36,611 nt of DNA from Candidatus Iainarchaeum sp. (GCA_028713495.1 JAQTOF010000003.1:1-36611), one strand, 5' to 3'. Positions 23,861 to 31,416 are shown, counted from the stretch's first letter. The notes: a model not told the origin generated them from the sequence alone. Numbers and translations are program-made.

Positions 23861-24445
23861 TCAGTATGGGTATTCCCCCTGCCTGATGAGCCCCTTCTCG
23901 GCCAGGTCGGGAAGCCGCTGCCGCAGGTCGTTCAGGAACCTTTCGAACGTTTTGGCATACATCTTCGCGAAGCCGAGATTGGCGCATTTGGACGGCTCTG
24001 TGCCGTAGAAAATGCTAACAACCGGGCCCTTGCCGCGGCGCAATTCGTAGCCGGGATGGTATGTTATCATCTTTATCTCATTGAACGGTATGAATTCGCT
24101 GCTGCCGAAACGGCGCTTCGTGGTTATTCCATTTTCATCCATGACGTACTCGGAGTAGTTGGTTATGAACGAGCGCAGGAGCCATGCGCCTGCGCCGATC
24201 GCGAGGAGCAGGAAGACGAACAAACTGCCGAAGCAGACATAGAGCGACCATTCCGGGTGGCCCATGCCTGCCAGGTACGGCTGGCTCGCTGCCATCAGCA
24301 ACACACTGACCATGAAGGCGCCCATGATAAGGAATCCGGTTCCGGCCAGGCTGTACAGTATGCCTCCGCCCAAACCAGCGATGTGGCTTGCGGTGTATCT
24401 GGTTTCGGCCGTGCCTTGGTCCGCGGCGCTCTCTGTTCCGTCCAT
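23861..24445 (-). CDS. Membrane-anchored protein with PH-like domain
   Basis: A 194-residue protein with two transmembrane helices (about residues 27-53 and 68-92) followed by a globular domain (95-170) whose pattern, YVMDENGITTKRRFGSSEFIPFNEIKMI, is that of bacterial/archaeal PH-like (bPH) domains. The C-terminal tail is charged. The ATG at 24445 is about 25 bp after AATATAAAC on the minus strand (24466-24475). Role unknown; such proteins usually sit in the membrane with the domain in the cytoplasm. Confidence 0.75.
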   Translation of the reverse strand: MDGTESAADQGTAETRYTASHIAGLGGGILYSLAGTGFLIMGAFMVSVLLMAASQPYLAGMGHPEWSLYVCFGSLFVFLLLAIGAGAWLLRSFITNYSEYVMDENGITTKRRFGSSEFIPFNEIKMITYHPGYELRRGKGPVVSIFYGTEPSKCANLGFAKMYAKTFERFLNDLRQRLPDLAEKGLIRQGEYPY

Positions 24446-24593
24446 GCGGTGATTGCAGCTGTGGCGTTTATATTAATTATCTAAGATGTAAAGCCGAATG
24501 ATCCAAAGCCCCGATGAACGGACTAAATTACCCAAGCTAGTGAGGGGCGGCGGGGACTGGTCTTATCTTTAATGGAGATAAAAATTAGAAAAA
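24446..24593. other. 148 bp intergenic region with two minus-strand signals
   Basis: It contains the TATA of the PH-like gene (24466-24475) and, next to tRNA-Thr, a T-rich tract. TTATCT (24563-24568) and AGATAA (24576-24581) form a 6 bp hairpin inside that tract. Between them, about 24495-24560, lies GC-rich sequence (CCCCGATGAACGG, GGGGCGGCGGGG). I see no tRNA, no clear C/D or H/ACA pattern and no ORF. Confidence 0.4.
24575..24593 (-). terminator. T-rich terminator after tRNA-Thr
   Basis: On the minus strand the tRNA-Thr 3' end is followed by TTTTTCTAATTTTTATCTCC, two T runs that suit archaeal termination. Confidence 0.5.
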
Positions 24594-24713
24594 AGCCCCC
24601 GGAGGGAATTGAACCCCCGACCTACTCCTTTCCCGACCCCCGCAAAGGGAGGTTAAAAAGGAACCGTAGGTCCCTTTTACGAGAGAGTCGCTCTACCGCT
24701 GAGCTACGGAGGC
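24594..24713 (-). tRNA. tRNA-Thr(CGU), intron-containing
   Basis: The acceptor is GCCUCCG/CGGGGGC with discriminator U73, the D arm GCUC/GAGC, the anticodon stem ACUCU/GGAGU, and the T loop UUCAAUU. The loop reads C-U-CGU-A, then an intron, then A38, giving anticodon CGU. Mature length is 72 nt after removing 48 nt. Its own TATA (GCATATATTATTC on the minus strand, 24742-24754) overlaps the 3' end of the tRNA-Gly gene. Confidence 0.92.
24630..24677 (-). other. tRNA-Thr intron at position 37/38
   Basis: A 48 nt insert at the canonical archaeal site. It starts AAAGGGACC and ends GGGUCGGGAA. The segment includes GGUUCCUUUUUAACCUCCC, with potential self-pairing such as AGGGA/UCCCU. Confidence 0.75.
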
Positions 24714-24737
24714 GATTCATCGAAAACGCCGAATCGC
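24712..24737 (-). repeat. 7 bp inverted repeat in the tRNA-Thr leader
   Basis: GCGATTC (24712-24718) and GAATCGC (24731-24737) flank ATCGAAAACGCC. It spans the spacer between tRNA-Gly and tRNA-Thr and reaches 2 nt into the tRNA-Thr 5' end. It could fold in the pre-tRNA leader. Confidence 0.45.
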
Positions 24738-24750
24738 TTTGAATAATATA

Positions 24751-24862
24751 TGCGGTCGCCGGGATTTGAACCCGGGTTATAGGCTTGGAAGGCATACTCT
24801 CGTCAGATATGTTCTCCATACCTAAAGACAATCTAAGTCCTACCAGGCTAGACTACAACCGC
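24751..24862 (-). tRNA. tRNA-Gly(UCC) with non-canonical intron in anticodon stem
   Basis: The acceptor is GCGGUUG/CGACCGC with discriminator A, the D arm GUCU/GGAC, and the T arm CCGGGUUCAAAUCCCGG. The loop CUUCCAA (anticodon UCC) is intact and followed by GCCUA. The matching 5' stem strand UAGGC is split: UAG follows the D arm and GC comes 39 nt later. Joining them gives a perfect anticodon stem and a 73 nt tRNA. A TATA-like GATTTATAACC lies upstream (24891-24901). Confidence 0.88.
24794..24832 (-). other. Intron of tRNA-Gly at position 29/30
   Basis: A 39 nt insert between G29 and G30, inside the 5' strand of the anticodon stem. It includes AGGUAU, which can pair with AUGCCU spanning its 3' end. 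I could not draw a canonical bulge-helix-bulge at these sites. Confidence 0.7.
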
Positions 24863-24916
24863 ATGACTATAACTAGGTTTTAGCGGAAATGGTTATAAAT
24901 CCTCTAAGTGGCGCGC

Positions 24917-26263
24917 CTAACCCAATGCATGCTTCAGTTCATTGACCAGGTCTTCCGCATCTTCAGCGCCAACACAAAGGCGGACGAGGTTGCTCGGTAT
25001 CCTCGCCTTCTTCCGTCCTTCCTCGCCTTGCTGCTGGTGGGTGCTTATGGCCGGGATCACGGCCACTGATTTTATGCGGCCGAGATCGGTCGCGCCGAAG
25101 ACGAATCTCATCCTATCCAGCACTTTCCTGGCAGCATCATGCCCGCCCTTCACTTCGAATGATAGCAGATGACCGTATCTGTTCACATCTGTATCCGCGA
25201 GTCTCATATATCTCTTAGCGATCTCATGCTGGGAATGCGAAGCCAGGCCTGGATAGTTGACATGTTCTACGCCAGGGTGGCTCTCCAGAAATTCCGCCAC
25301 CTTCATGGAGTTCTCGCTCAGCACATTCATGGTGCTGGGGAGCACACGCAGGCAATCGAGAGCGCGTGATGCATTATCAGGGCTGATGCACGCCCGGGAG
25401 TCGCGGAGAGGCCAGAGCTTCACCCATCCTGCGAAATCCTGCTTCGCTTCATCGGATAGGATATTGGAAACGATATTCTCCTTGCTCACGAGCACACCGC
25501 CGACAGCACGGCCGCTCCAGGTCATGGATTTCGTCACTGAATGAACTACGATGTCAGAACCATGCGCCAACGGCCGGCAAAGCGCAGGCGTTGAAAGCGT
25601 CGCATCTGTTATGAGCGGCGCGCCCTGCGCATGGGCGAGCTCTGCTACCTTCGCGATATCGAACAGGGCTATGCCAGGGTTTGAAGGTATCTCCCCATAG
25701 GCGAAGCAGGTGTCGCCATCTATCTTGCTCTTCCACTCATCGATGTCGCCCGGGTTCTCCACCCATCTGACTTCGATGCCACGTTCTTTCGCGAACCGCT
25801 CTGAGAACAGCTGGAACGTGCCGCCATAGACCTGTGCCATGGAAACGATGTTCTTCTTGCCTTTTTTCTCTTCTGTTAGGAACGGTTCTGCTGCGGCCTT
25901 GATCGCTGCCATGCCTGAAGAGGTGCAGCATGCCGTGGTCTTGAACTTCGTGCCATATGCTTCGAGCATGGCCAGCATCAGTTCCAGGTATCCGATGGTC
26001 GGATTGGCGATGCGCGAATAAGCCCAGGACGGGATCTTGTAAGCAAGCGCGGCTTCCAGGTAGTCCGAATCCTGGAACGCCTGGGATGTTGAAGTGTAGA
26101 CCGGTTCTATCACTGCGCCTTGGTTGTTCCTTATCGCCTCTTCCTTGGTATAAGCCCCATGGACGCAGATCGTGGCGAACTTGCAGGAGCGCATCTGTTC
26201 GATCTCCTTTTCCCATAATCGCTGCTTGGCTTTGACGTTCCGGACTACATCATCAAGTGACAT
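24917..26263 (-). CDS. PLP-dependent Cys/Met metabolism enzyme (cystathionine synthase/lyase family)
   Basis: A 448-residue pyridoxal-phosphate enzyme of the trans-sulfuration family (cystathionine gamma-synthase, O-acetylhomoserine sulfhydrylase and gamma-lyases). The PLP lysine is in VHSVTKSMTWSG. Other family marks are VYTSTSQAF and SRIANPTIGYLE near the N-terminus, CTSSGMAAI, and the C-terminal HPGVEHVNYPGL. I chose ATG 26263, preceded by a GAGGTTGAGG ribosome-binding stretch and a TATA-like GATTATAAAAAC. In-frame codons further up overlap the acetyltransferase gene. The exact reaction cannot be told from sequence. The N-terminus carries about 35 extra residues. Confidence 0.9.
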   Translation of the reverse strand: MSLDDVVRNVKAKQRLWEKEIEQMRSCKFATICVHGAYTKEEAIRNNQGAVIEPVYTSTSQAFQDSDYLEAALAYKIPSWAYSRIANPTIGYLELMLAMLEAYGTKFKTTACCTSSGMAAIKAAAEPFLTEEKKGKKNIVSMAQVYGGTFQLFSERFAKERGIEVRWVENPGDIDEWKSKIDGDTCFAYGEIPSNPGIALFDIAKVAELAHAQGAPLITDATLSTPALCRPLAHGSDIVVHSVTKSMTWSGRAVGGVLVSKENIVSNILSDEAKQDFAGWVKLWPLRDSRACISPDNASRALDCLRVLPSTMNVLSENSMKVAEFLESHPGVEHVNYPGLASHSQHEIAKRYMRLADTDVNRYGHLLSFEVKGGHDAARKVLDRMRFVFGATDLGRIKSVAVIPAISTHQQQGEEGRKKARIPSNLVRLCVGAEDAEDLVNELKHALG

Positions 26264-26312
26264 ATGCGCCTCAACCTCTCGATTCACTAGTTCTCTTATT
26301 GTTTTTATAATC

Positions 26313-26801
26313 TCATAGCCTGCGGACGAGTTCCACGTGATTGTCATGGAACCCCCATTTACTATAGACCTGTCCGGCTTGCCTGTTGCATGCCCTGTAC
26401 GCGATCGCGGCATATCGCATCCTTTTCTTCCTGAACCAGCCAAGGGCAGCTTTCAGGAACGCATTGCCGATTCCCCTCTTACGATGCGTCTTGGCTACAA
26501 AGATGTCGCTTAGGTAACCGTACTTTTTTACCTTGAATAATCGTACATTGGATTTGATGTTGTTCAGCGAATAGCCGATTATCTTCCCGTCCTCTTCTGC
26601 CACGAGCAGGAGCCCGTTCCTCGAGCGCATATTCTTCCTGGCCCACAGCCGCCATCTCCTCTCGGCATCAGGCGCGAGCTCCACCATGTCCCTTTCCGCG
26701 GTTTTTTTCTTTGCGAGGCTGCGATGGTGCGCCATCAGTCCCTTCCATAAAACAACGATTGAATCGAGATCCGCAAGGTTAGCTTTCCTTATGGTGTACA
26801 T
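26313..26801 (-). CDS. GNAT family N-acetyltransferase
   Basis: A 162-residue acetyl-CoA dependent transferase. The cofactor loop reads IFVAKTHRKRGIGNAFL, preceded by strand VAEEDGKIIGYSL and followed by the final YSKWGFHD motif. Rich in Arg and Lys. It lies 2 bp after tpiA on the same strand, so the two are cotranscribed. Acceptor unknown. Confidence 0.92.
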   Translation of the reverse strand: MYTIRKANLADLDSIVVLWKGLMAHHRSLAKKKTAERDMVELAPDAERRWRLWARKNMRSRNGLLLVAEEDGKIIGYSLNNIKSNVRLFKVKKYGYLSDIFVAKTHRKRGIGNAFLKAALGWFRKKRMRYAAIAYRACNRQAGQVYSKWGFHDNHVELVRRL

Positions 26802-26803
26802 CT

Positions 26804-27454
26804 TCAGAACACCGAAGCCAGCTCCCTGAGGAAAGCCTTTGGGTCTTTCGCTTTCACGAAAGCGCTAGCAAGCAGGACGCCCTCGGAGCCCAGCTCCATT
26901 GCCTTCTTCACGTCTTCCTTGTTGCTGACCCCGGCTCCGCACAAGACCTTTATCTTTTGATTCACTTCTTTGACAGCCTTCACAGAGTTTATGACTATCT
27001 CTGGCTTTGACTTGGACACGCTCACCCCGCTCCCTATCAGCTCTGGCGGCTCCACGGCGATATAAGTCGGCATGTAAGCCGCGATTTCCACAGCCTCCTT
27101 TGTGCTTGCAGCACATACTAAGCTCTCAAGACCATGCATGTGCAAGCTGTCCACAGTCGCCTTTATCTTCTTATGAGCCACTTTTTTCTCGGAATGGTTG
27201 ATCAGTGAGCCCTTCACCTTGAGCGATTTCAGCATCTCAGCAGATATGGAACCGGTGTACGCTCCTGCTGGCTCTGGGTCCGCATGCTGTGCGAATATGC
27301 CAGAGAACCGCTCTGCTGACTGGTGGAGGTAGGGGGCAGGCGTCGCGACAACTATGCGTAGGCCGGTCTCATCCACGACTTCCTTTGCCACGTCAACGAA
27401 AAGCAGTGGTTTCGCTATGGTAAGGTCATATGTCTTAAGGTTGAGGACAATCAT
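26804..27454 (-). CDS. tpiA: Triosephosphate isomerase, archaeal short form
   Basis: Interconverts dihydroxyacetone phosphate and glyceraldehyde-3-phosphate. At 216 residues it matches the short tetrameric archaeal enzyme. The catalytic set is visible: Lys7 in NLKTY, His87 in LINHSE, Glu135 in YIAVEPPELIG. The phosphate-binding GAGVSNKED and EGVLLASA follow. The ATG at 27454 has a TATA-like GATAATAAAAG about 25-30 bp upstream. First gene of a two-gene operon with the acetyltransferase. Confidence 0.95.
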   Translation of the reverse strand: MIVLNLKTYDLTIAKPLLFVDVAKEVVDETGLRIVVATPAPYLHQSAERFSGIFAQHADPEPAGAYTGSISAEMLKSLKVKGSLINHSEKKVAHKKIKATVDSLHMHGLESLVCAASTKEAVEIAAYMPTYIAVEPPELIGSGVSVSKSKPEIVINSVKAVKEVNQKIKVLCGAGVSNKEDVKKAMELGSEGVLLASAFVKAKDPKAFLRELASVF

Positions 27455-27511
27455 GAAGGTCTATGGGACGATAACTTTTATTATCATGCTCATTGCCGGA
27501 AGAAAGAAAAT

Positions 27512-27629
27512 CGCCGACGGCAGGATTTGAACCTGCAATCCCAGAGGGATCGGTTGTCTCGAGAATCCGGTTCGAGATTCGTCAATCACGATGGATTTCC
27601 GACGCACTACCGGATTATGCGACGTCGGC
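27512..27629 (-). tRNA. tRNA-Ser-like gene, intron-containing, class II
   Basis: The acceptor is GCCGACG/CGUCGGC with G73, the D arm GCAU/GUGC, and the T arm GCAGGUUCAAAUCCUGC. A long variable arm AUCCC-UCU-GGGAU marks Ser or Leu. CUCGAGA with anticodon CGA suggests Ser. The anticodon stem halves UCGG and CCGA are too far apart, so an intron of about 33 nt is needed (mature about 85 nt), but I could not find splice sites that give a normal 7 nt loop. The 5' end overlaps the endonuclease gene by 15 bp. Confidence 0.75.
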
Positions 27630-28295
27630 ATTAAGCCTTCGGAGTTTTTCTTTGTGATTAAGACCAATCCTTTTTAAAAAAGCCAGCCGTCCTGTCGTAA
27701 TTACCAAATGATAGTTAATATTCCAATTTGGATTTTTCCTTTTATAGACGTACTCTTTGGATTCTATGCCGAATTTTCTAAGCATTTCTCTTACTTGACC
27801 CAAACCGTTTCTATTTACACATTGAACGCAAATCCGTCGCCGGCCTATATATGCTTCTGCATCGAAAAACGCCATAATCCATTCTTTCGAATACAATCTA
27901 CTTCGCATCACCCATCTAGGGACGCGCCATTCGGTACTTGAAAATGGTCCATCTTTGAATAGGTCCTTAGCTGCTATTGTTGAAGTTATCGCCACTCTGT
28001 AGTGATTCTTGAGTTTTTTTATGTGGGGCTTTTGACCGTATACAGAATAAAATGCATCAACGAATGGTGGAATCAGGGATTGATGGTCTGGATAAAAGCG
28101 AATCTCATAGTGCATCTTCCCATTATTTCGTTCAGGACGTTGCGAAACACTACCATCCCCGCAAAGATACCCATGAACTCTCGCCTTCAAGTCTCGGGTT
28201 AATCTAGCGTATTTAGCAATATGCTTCTTTTCAGTGTCATGAATCCGCTTCCAGCGTATTTTTACTTTAGCGCGATTGAGTTCACTTAAATCCAC
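27615..28295 (-). CDS. LAGLIDADG homing endonuclease
   Basis: A 226-residue two-motif homing endonuclease. The first LAGLIDADG helix is VHGYLCGDGSV (Asp47) and the second is WIMAFFDAEAYI (Asp145), each followed by a beta-rich DNA-binding stretch. The gene is markedly richer in A+T than its neighbours, a sign of recent transfer. It has its own TATA (AGTTTATAAGTG, 28316-28325) about 25 bp before a GTG start at 28295. Its last codons and stop (N-A-D-V-A-stop) lie inside the 5' end of the tRNA-Ser gene, so the tRNA promoter (TTTTTTAAAAAGG, near 27671-27683) is within this ORF. Confidence 0.88.
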   Translation of the reverse strand: MDLSELNRAKVKIRWKRIHDTEKKHIAKYARLTRDLKARVHGYLCGDGSVSQRPERNNGKMHYEIRFYPDHQSLIPPFVDAFYSVYGQKPHIKKLKNHYRVAITSTIAAKDLFKDGPFSSTEWRVPRWVMRSRLYSKEWIMAFFDAEAYIGRRRICVQCVNRNGLGQVREMLRKFGIESKEYVYKRKNPNWNINYHLVITTGRLAFLKRIGLNHKEKLRRLNADVA

Positions 28296-28356
28296 AGCAA
28301 AATCATATTTTCTTCACTTATAAACTATGCTGGGGTTCATTTCCGCAGCAATCATT

Positions 28357-28935
28357 TCACTCCGAGAACTCCTCTGCCTCGTAGGTGTAGAACTGGATGC
28401 CTTTCGTCCGTTTCCATTCATCAGGCAACAATCCTGCCTTCATGCAGAGGTGCGACAGGAATTCCTCCTTTTTCGTCAATTGCTCCCAGACCACAGGAAG
28501 GAAAGTCGCCCGTGCATAGCCGCTCTGGATGATCAGGCCATGCTTGTGCGGCACCAGCTTCTTCAGCAAATCATCAGCGTCCTTCACAAGGAGCGGTTTG
28601 GGCGCTGAAAGAACTGACATGGAGAACTTCACCTTAGGGAGCTCCTCCTTGGTCACTGGATAGAACCTTGGATCATTGAACGCGGCTCCAAGGGCATTGT
28701 CTATCACGTCAAAGACAAGCGGCCTATGCGCCTCCAGGGTGCCGATGCATCCCTTCAGCTCCTTGCCTATATACAGCGTGACGAAGCACGCGCCGTTCTC
28801 GGTCAGGCTTTTGTGCGGCACATCCTCTGGCTTCAGTTCCAGCGTACTTCCGGTTTCAAGGTATTGTGCGACTGTCTTCCTTGCCAGTCCAAGCAGGTAT
28901 TTCTTCTCTTTTGCGTTCAGTCCCATTGGTCCCAT
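28357..28935 (-). CDS. amrA: AMMECR1-domain protein (AmmeMemoRadiSam system protein A)
   Basis: A 192-residue AMMECR1 protein. The conserved core LKGCIGTL is present, with AAFNDPRF and SVLSAP later in the fold. AMMECR1 proteins are widespread in archaea, but the reaction is not settled. It is third in an operon with the MEMO-family gene (1 bp gap) and the radical SAM gene. Two start ATGs (28935 and 28926) are possible. Cytoplasmic; no signal. Confidence 0.93.
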   Translation of the reverse strand: MGPMGLNAKEKKYLLGLARKTVAQYLETGSTLELKPEDVPHKSLTENGACFVTLYIGKELKGCIGTLEAHRPLVFDVIDNALGAAFNDPRFYPVTKEELPKVKFSMSVLSAPKPLLVKDADDLLKKLVPHKHGLIIQSGYARATFLPVVWEQLTKKEEFLSHLCMKAGLLPDEWKRTKGIQFYTYEAEEFSE

Positions 28936-28936
28936 C

Positions 28937-29716
28937 TCATTTGCTGTAAAATGCGTAGCATCCGTAGCCGACGACCTGGTCCTTCGGGCCTGCGGTATCT
29001 CCTGAGTTCCTGTAATCCAGGAGCTTGCCTTTCCATTTCTTCTTTTTCGCTATGTGCATGAGCGTGAGTATGGCTGTCTTGCCGCATGCATCCCCTTCTC
29101 TTTCGAAACGCGCGATATCAAGGGCAGGCACCGATTCGTTCGCTATCGCATCTATCTTCCTCGCAGTGTCATAGCTTTTGTAATGGCTGAGATCCGAGCT
29201 CGCGATGATGAATGTGTCCTTATCCATCCTCTCCATCACAGCATCCGCCAGCTCTTCAGGGTCCACTTCTCCACACAGCAATGGCCATACCTCGAATTTT
29301 TCACCAAGAATCGCCTGCAAAAACGGGAGCTGGACCTCAAGGCAGTGCTCAGGGCCGTGGGCTGTGGGGAACACACTTATCGGTCCGCCGGTGGCGCTCT
29401 TCACCTTCACCCTGCCGAGCGGTGTATCCCAGAACTGGAACCCGGATTCGCATGCGCCCGGGAACATGGCATAGTGGGATGGCCCCAGGATGGCTATCTC
29501 TTTCGGTTTCTGTTTCGCGAGAAGCTTGTATCCATATGCTGCGATGGGTCCGGAATAGACGTAGCCGGCATGCGGCACTACCATCCCCCTGATCCTCCCT
29601 TCCAGCTTCACTTCCTTGGCAGCAGACAGGTATTCCTCTATCGTGGCCTTAAGCTCTGCTTCATCCCCTGGATAGAACGCCCCTGCCACGGCAGGAGGTC
29701 GTATCATCGGTTCCAT
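28937..29716 (-). CDS. amrB: MEMO1-family protein (AmmeMemoRadiSam system protein B)
   Basis: A 259-residue MEMO-fold protein related to extradiol dioxygenases. Candidate metal ligands are His in VVPHAGYVYSGP, His in LGPSHYAMFPG, and Cys in VGYGCYAF, matching the His/His/Cys site known for human MEMO1. SSDLSHY is another family mark. The gene begins immediately after the radical SAM stop and is followed 1 bp later by amrA, so all three genes are one operon. The reaction is unknown. Confidence 0.94.
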   Translation of the reverse strand: MEPMIRPPAVAGAFYPGDEAELKATIEEYLSAAKEVKLEGRIRGMVVPHAGYVYSGPIAAYGYKLLAKQKPKEIAILGPSHYAMFPGACESGFQFWDTPLGRVKVKSATGGPISVFPTAHGPEHCLEVQLPFLQAILGEKFEVWPLLCGEVDPEELADAVMERMDKDTFIIASSDLSHYKSYDTARKIDAIANESVPALDIARFEREGDACGKTAILTLMHIAKKKKWKGKLLDYRNSGDTAGPKDQVVGYGCYAFYSK

Positions 29717-30772
29717 CTACTTCCAAACCCCTTTTATCCCGGCACCGCAATATCCGCACTTTCCGTCTTTCATCTTGTTCTCCATGACACTGAACCCTAT
29801 CCGCCTCACCAGCTCCTTGCCGCACTTGGGGCAGATGGTGGTCTCGTAATCAGAATATGACATAGAGACATTGCCGCAATAGACGTGCTTGATGCCAGCC
29901 ATCTTGCCTATCTCCCTTGCCTTTATCAGCGTCTCAGGGGGTGTCGGCTCCTTGTCCAATAATTTATATTCAGGATGGAATGCCGTGACATGCCAAGGCA
30001 TATCAGGATCCACGCTTGCCAGCCATTTAGCCTCTGCCTTCAGCTCATCTAGGTTGTCGTTCCAGTCCGGTATGAGGAGCGTCGTCACTTCCACCCAGAT
30101 GCCGAGCTTTTTCGCATACACTATGGATTCCTTGACGGGTTCGAAATCAGGCACCTTGCACAATTCTATGTAGAATCTCTTGTTGTAAGCCTTCAGGTCT
30201 ATGTTCGCCGCGTCTATATTGCCTTTCAGTGCATCCCAGCATTCCTTGGACTCATAGCCGTTGGTGACATACACTCCTTTGAGGCCCTTCTTCCTGGCCA
30301 GCTTCATGACATCCAAGGCGTATTCAGTGAATATGGTCGGCTCATTGTATGTGAAAGAGATGGATTTGCATCCGCTCGCCAGTGCCTGCTCCACTATCCT
30401 CTCAGGAGGCCATTCCTCGCATCTGTCTATCAGGCTCTGGAAGTACTTCCTCCATCCCTTCGGGTCCTTCATCCTCGCTTCCTGGGGCGCCTGGCTGATA
30501 TCCCAGTTCTGGCAGAATGTGCATGCGAAATTGCATCCGAAAGTCCCTATGGAGAAGCTCCTGCTCCCAGGCAGGAAATGGAAAAGCGGCTTCTTCTCTA
30601 TGGGGTCTACCCACACGGCGCAGGGCTTGCCATAGACGCTTACCTTCAGCTTGCCTTTCTCGTTGACGCGGACGCCGCAGAATCCGGCCTGGCCTTCTGG
30701 TATCTTGCAGTATCTGTTGCACGCCAGGCACTGCAGCAGCTTCCCGGCCTTCTTGGCGAGCATCTTGGCCAT
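29717..30772 (-). CDS. amrS: Radical SAM enzyme of the AmmeMemoRadiSam system
   Basis: A 351-residue radical SAM enzyme. The cluster motif is CNFACTFC (C-x3-C-x2-C), followed by FTYNEPTIFTEY, typical of the pyruvate-formate-lyase-activase branch. The N-terminal Cys-rich piece (CLACNRYCKI, GFCGVRVN) and a C-terminal zinc ribbon (CPKC, CGYC) frame it. First gene of the operon; a TATA-like GGATTTAAGC lies about 25 bp upstream. It probably modifies or uses a substrate handled by the MEMO partner, by inference from co-occurrence. Confidence 0.95.
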   Translation of the reverse strand: MAKMLAKKAGKLLQCLACNRYCKIPEGQAGFCGVRVNEKGKLKVSVYGKPCAVWVDPIEKKPLFHFLPGSRSFSIGTFGCNFACTFCQNWDISQAPQEARMKDPKGWRKYFQSLIDRCEEWPPERIVEQALASGCKSISFTYNEPTIFTEYALDVMKLARKKGLKGVYVTNGYESKECWDALKGNIDAANIDLKAYNKRFYIELCKVPDFEPVKESIVYAKKLGIWVEVTTLLIPDWNDNLDELKAEAKWLASVDPDMPWHVTAFHPEYKLLDKEPTPPETLIKAREIGKMAGIKHVYCGNVSMSYSDYETTICPKCGKELVRRIGFSVMENKMKDGKCGYCGAGIKGVWK

Positions 30773-30900
30773 GGCATCCTATCTCATAACATGCTTAAAT
30801 CCTTTGGGGGAAACACCGCTTCTGCCGTCAGGATGCCTATTTAAAATTCTAACTGCTCATACTAATTTTCTCTTCAATCTAATTTGACAGGTGATAATCT

Positions 30901-31416
30901 ATGGGTATCAGACCAGGAAGGGCAATCAGGGATGCTGACAAGGTCGCATGGACCAGGTTCTCCAAGAGCAAGCCCAGGAAATCGTTCATAAAATCTATGC
31001 CGCACGCCGACCTGCACCAGTACCGCATGGGCGTGATGAAGCCGGATTTCGACTGCGTGATGACGCTCAGGAGCGAGGAGGCGGTGATCCTCAGGGACAA
31101 TGCAATCGAGAGCGCCAGGCAGAGCTCCAACAAGCACCTGGAGAAGACTGCCCCGGGTGCCTACTATCTCATGGTGAGGGTGTACCCGCACCACATAATC
31201 CGCGAGAACAAGATGATCGCGGGCGCAGGCGCAGACCGTCTGCAGAAGGGCATGAGGCAGGCGTTCGGCAGGCCCATGGACAGGGCAGCCCGGCTTGGCG
31301 TAGGCACACCGCTCTTCACGGTGTACGGCTACAAGGCCAACGCAGAGCATCTGAAACTGGCCCTTATCCGCGCCAAGCGCAAGCTCTCAGGCAAGTACCG
31401 CATCGTCGCTAAATGA
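30901..31416 (+). CDS. rpl10e: Ribosomal protein L10e (uL16)
   Basis: A 171-residue large-subunit protein at the A-site/elbow. The start MGIRPGRAIR and the segment PHHIIRENKMIAGAGADRLQKG are typical of archaeal/eukaryotic uL16. A TATA-like CTATTTAAAATTC lies about 55 bp before the ATG, leaving a leader of about 30 nt with a GGTGAT ribosome-binding sequence. A single gene, with no other ribosomal gene beside it. Confidence 0.96.
   Translation: MGIRPGRAIRDADKVAWTRFSKSKPRKSFIKSMPHADLHQYRMGVMKPDFDCVMTLRSEEAVILRDNAIESARQSSNKHLEKTAPGAYYLMVRVYPHHIIRENKMIAGAGADRLQKGMRQAFGRPMDRAARLGVGTPLFTVYGYKANAEHLKLALIRAKRKLSGKYRIVAK

Noticed and set aside
24495-24581. Possible C/D-box or other small RNA in the 148 bp gap
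   Set aside because: GATGA and GC-rich pieces are present, but no paired C and D boxes or clear K-turn can be drawn.
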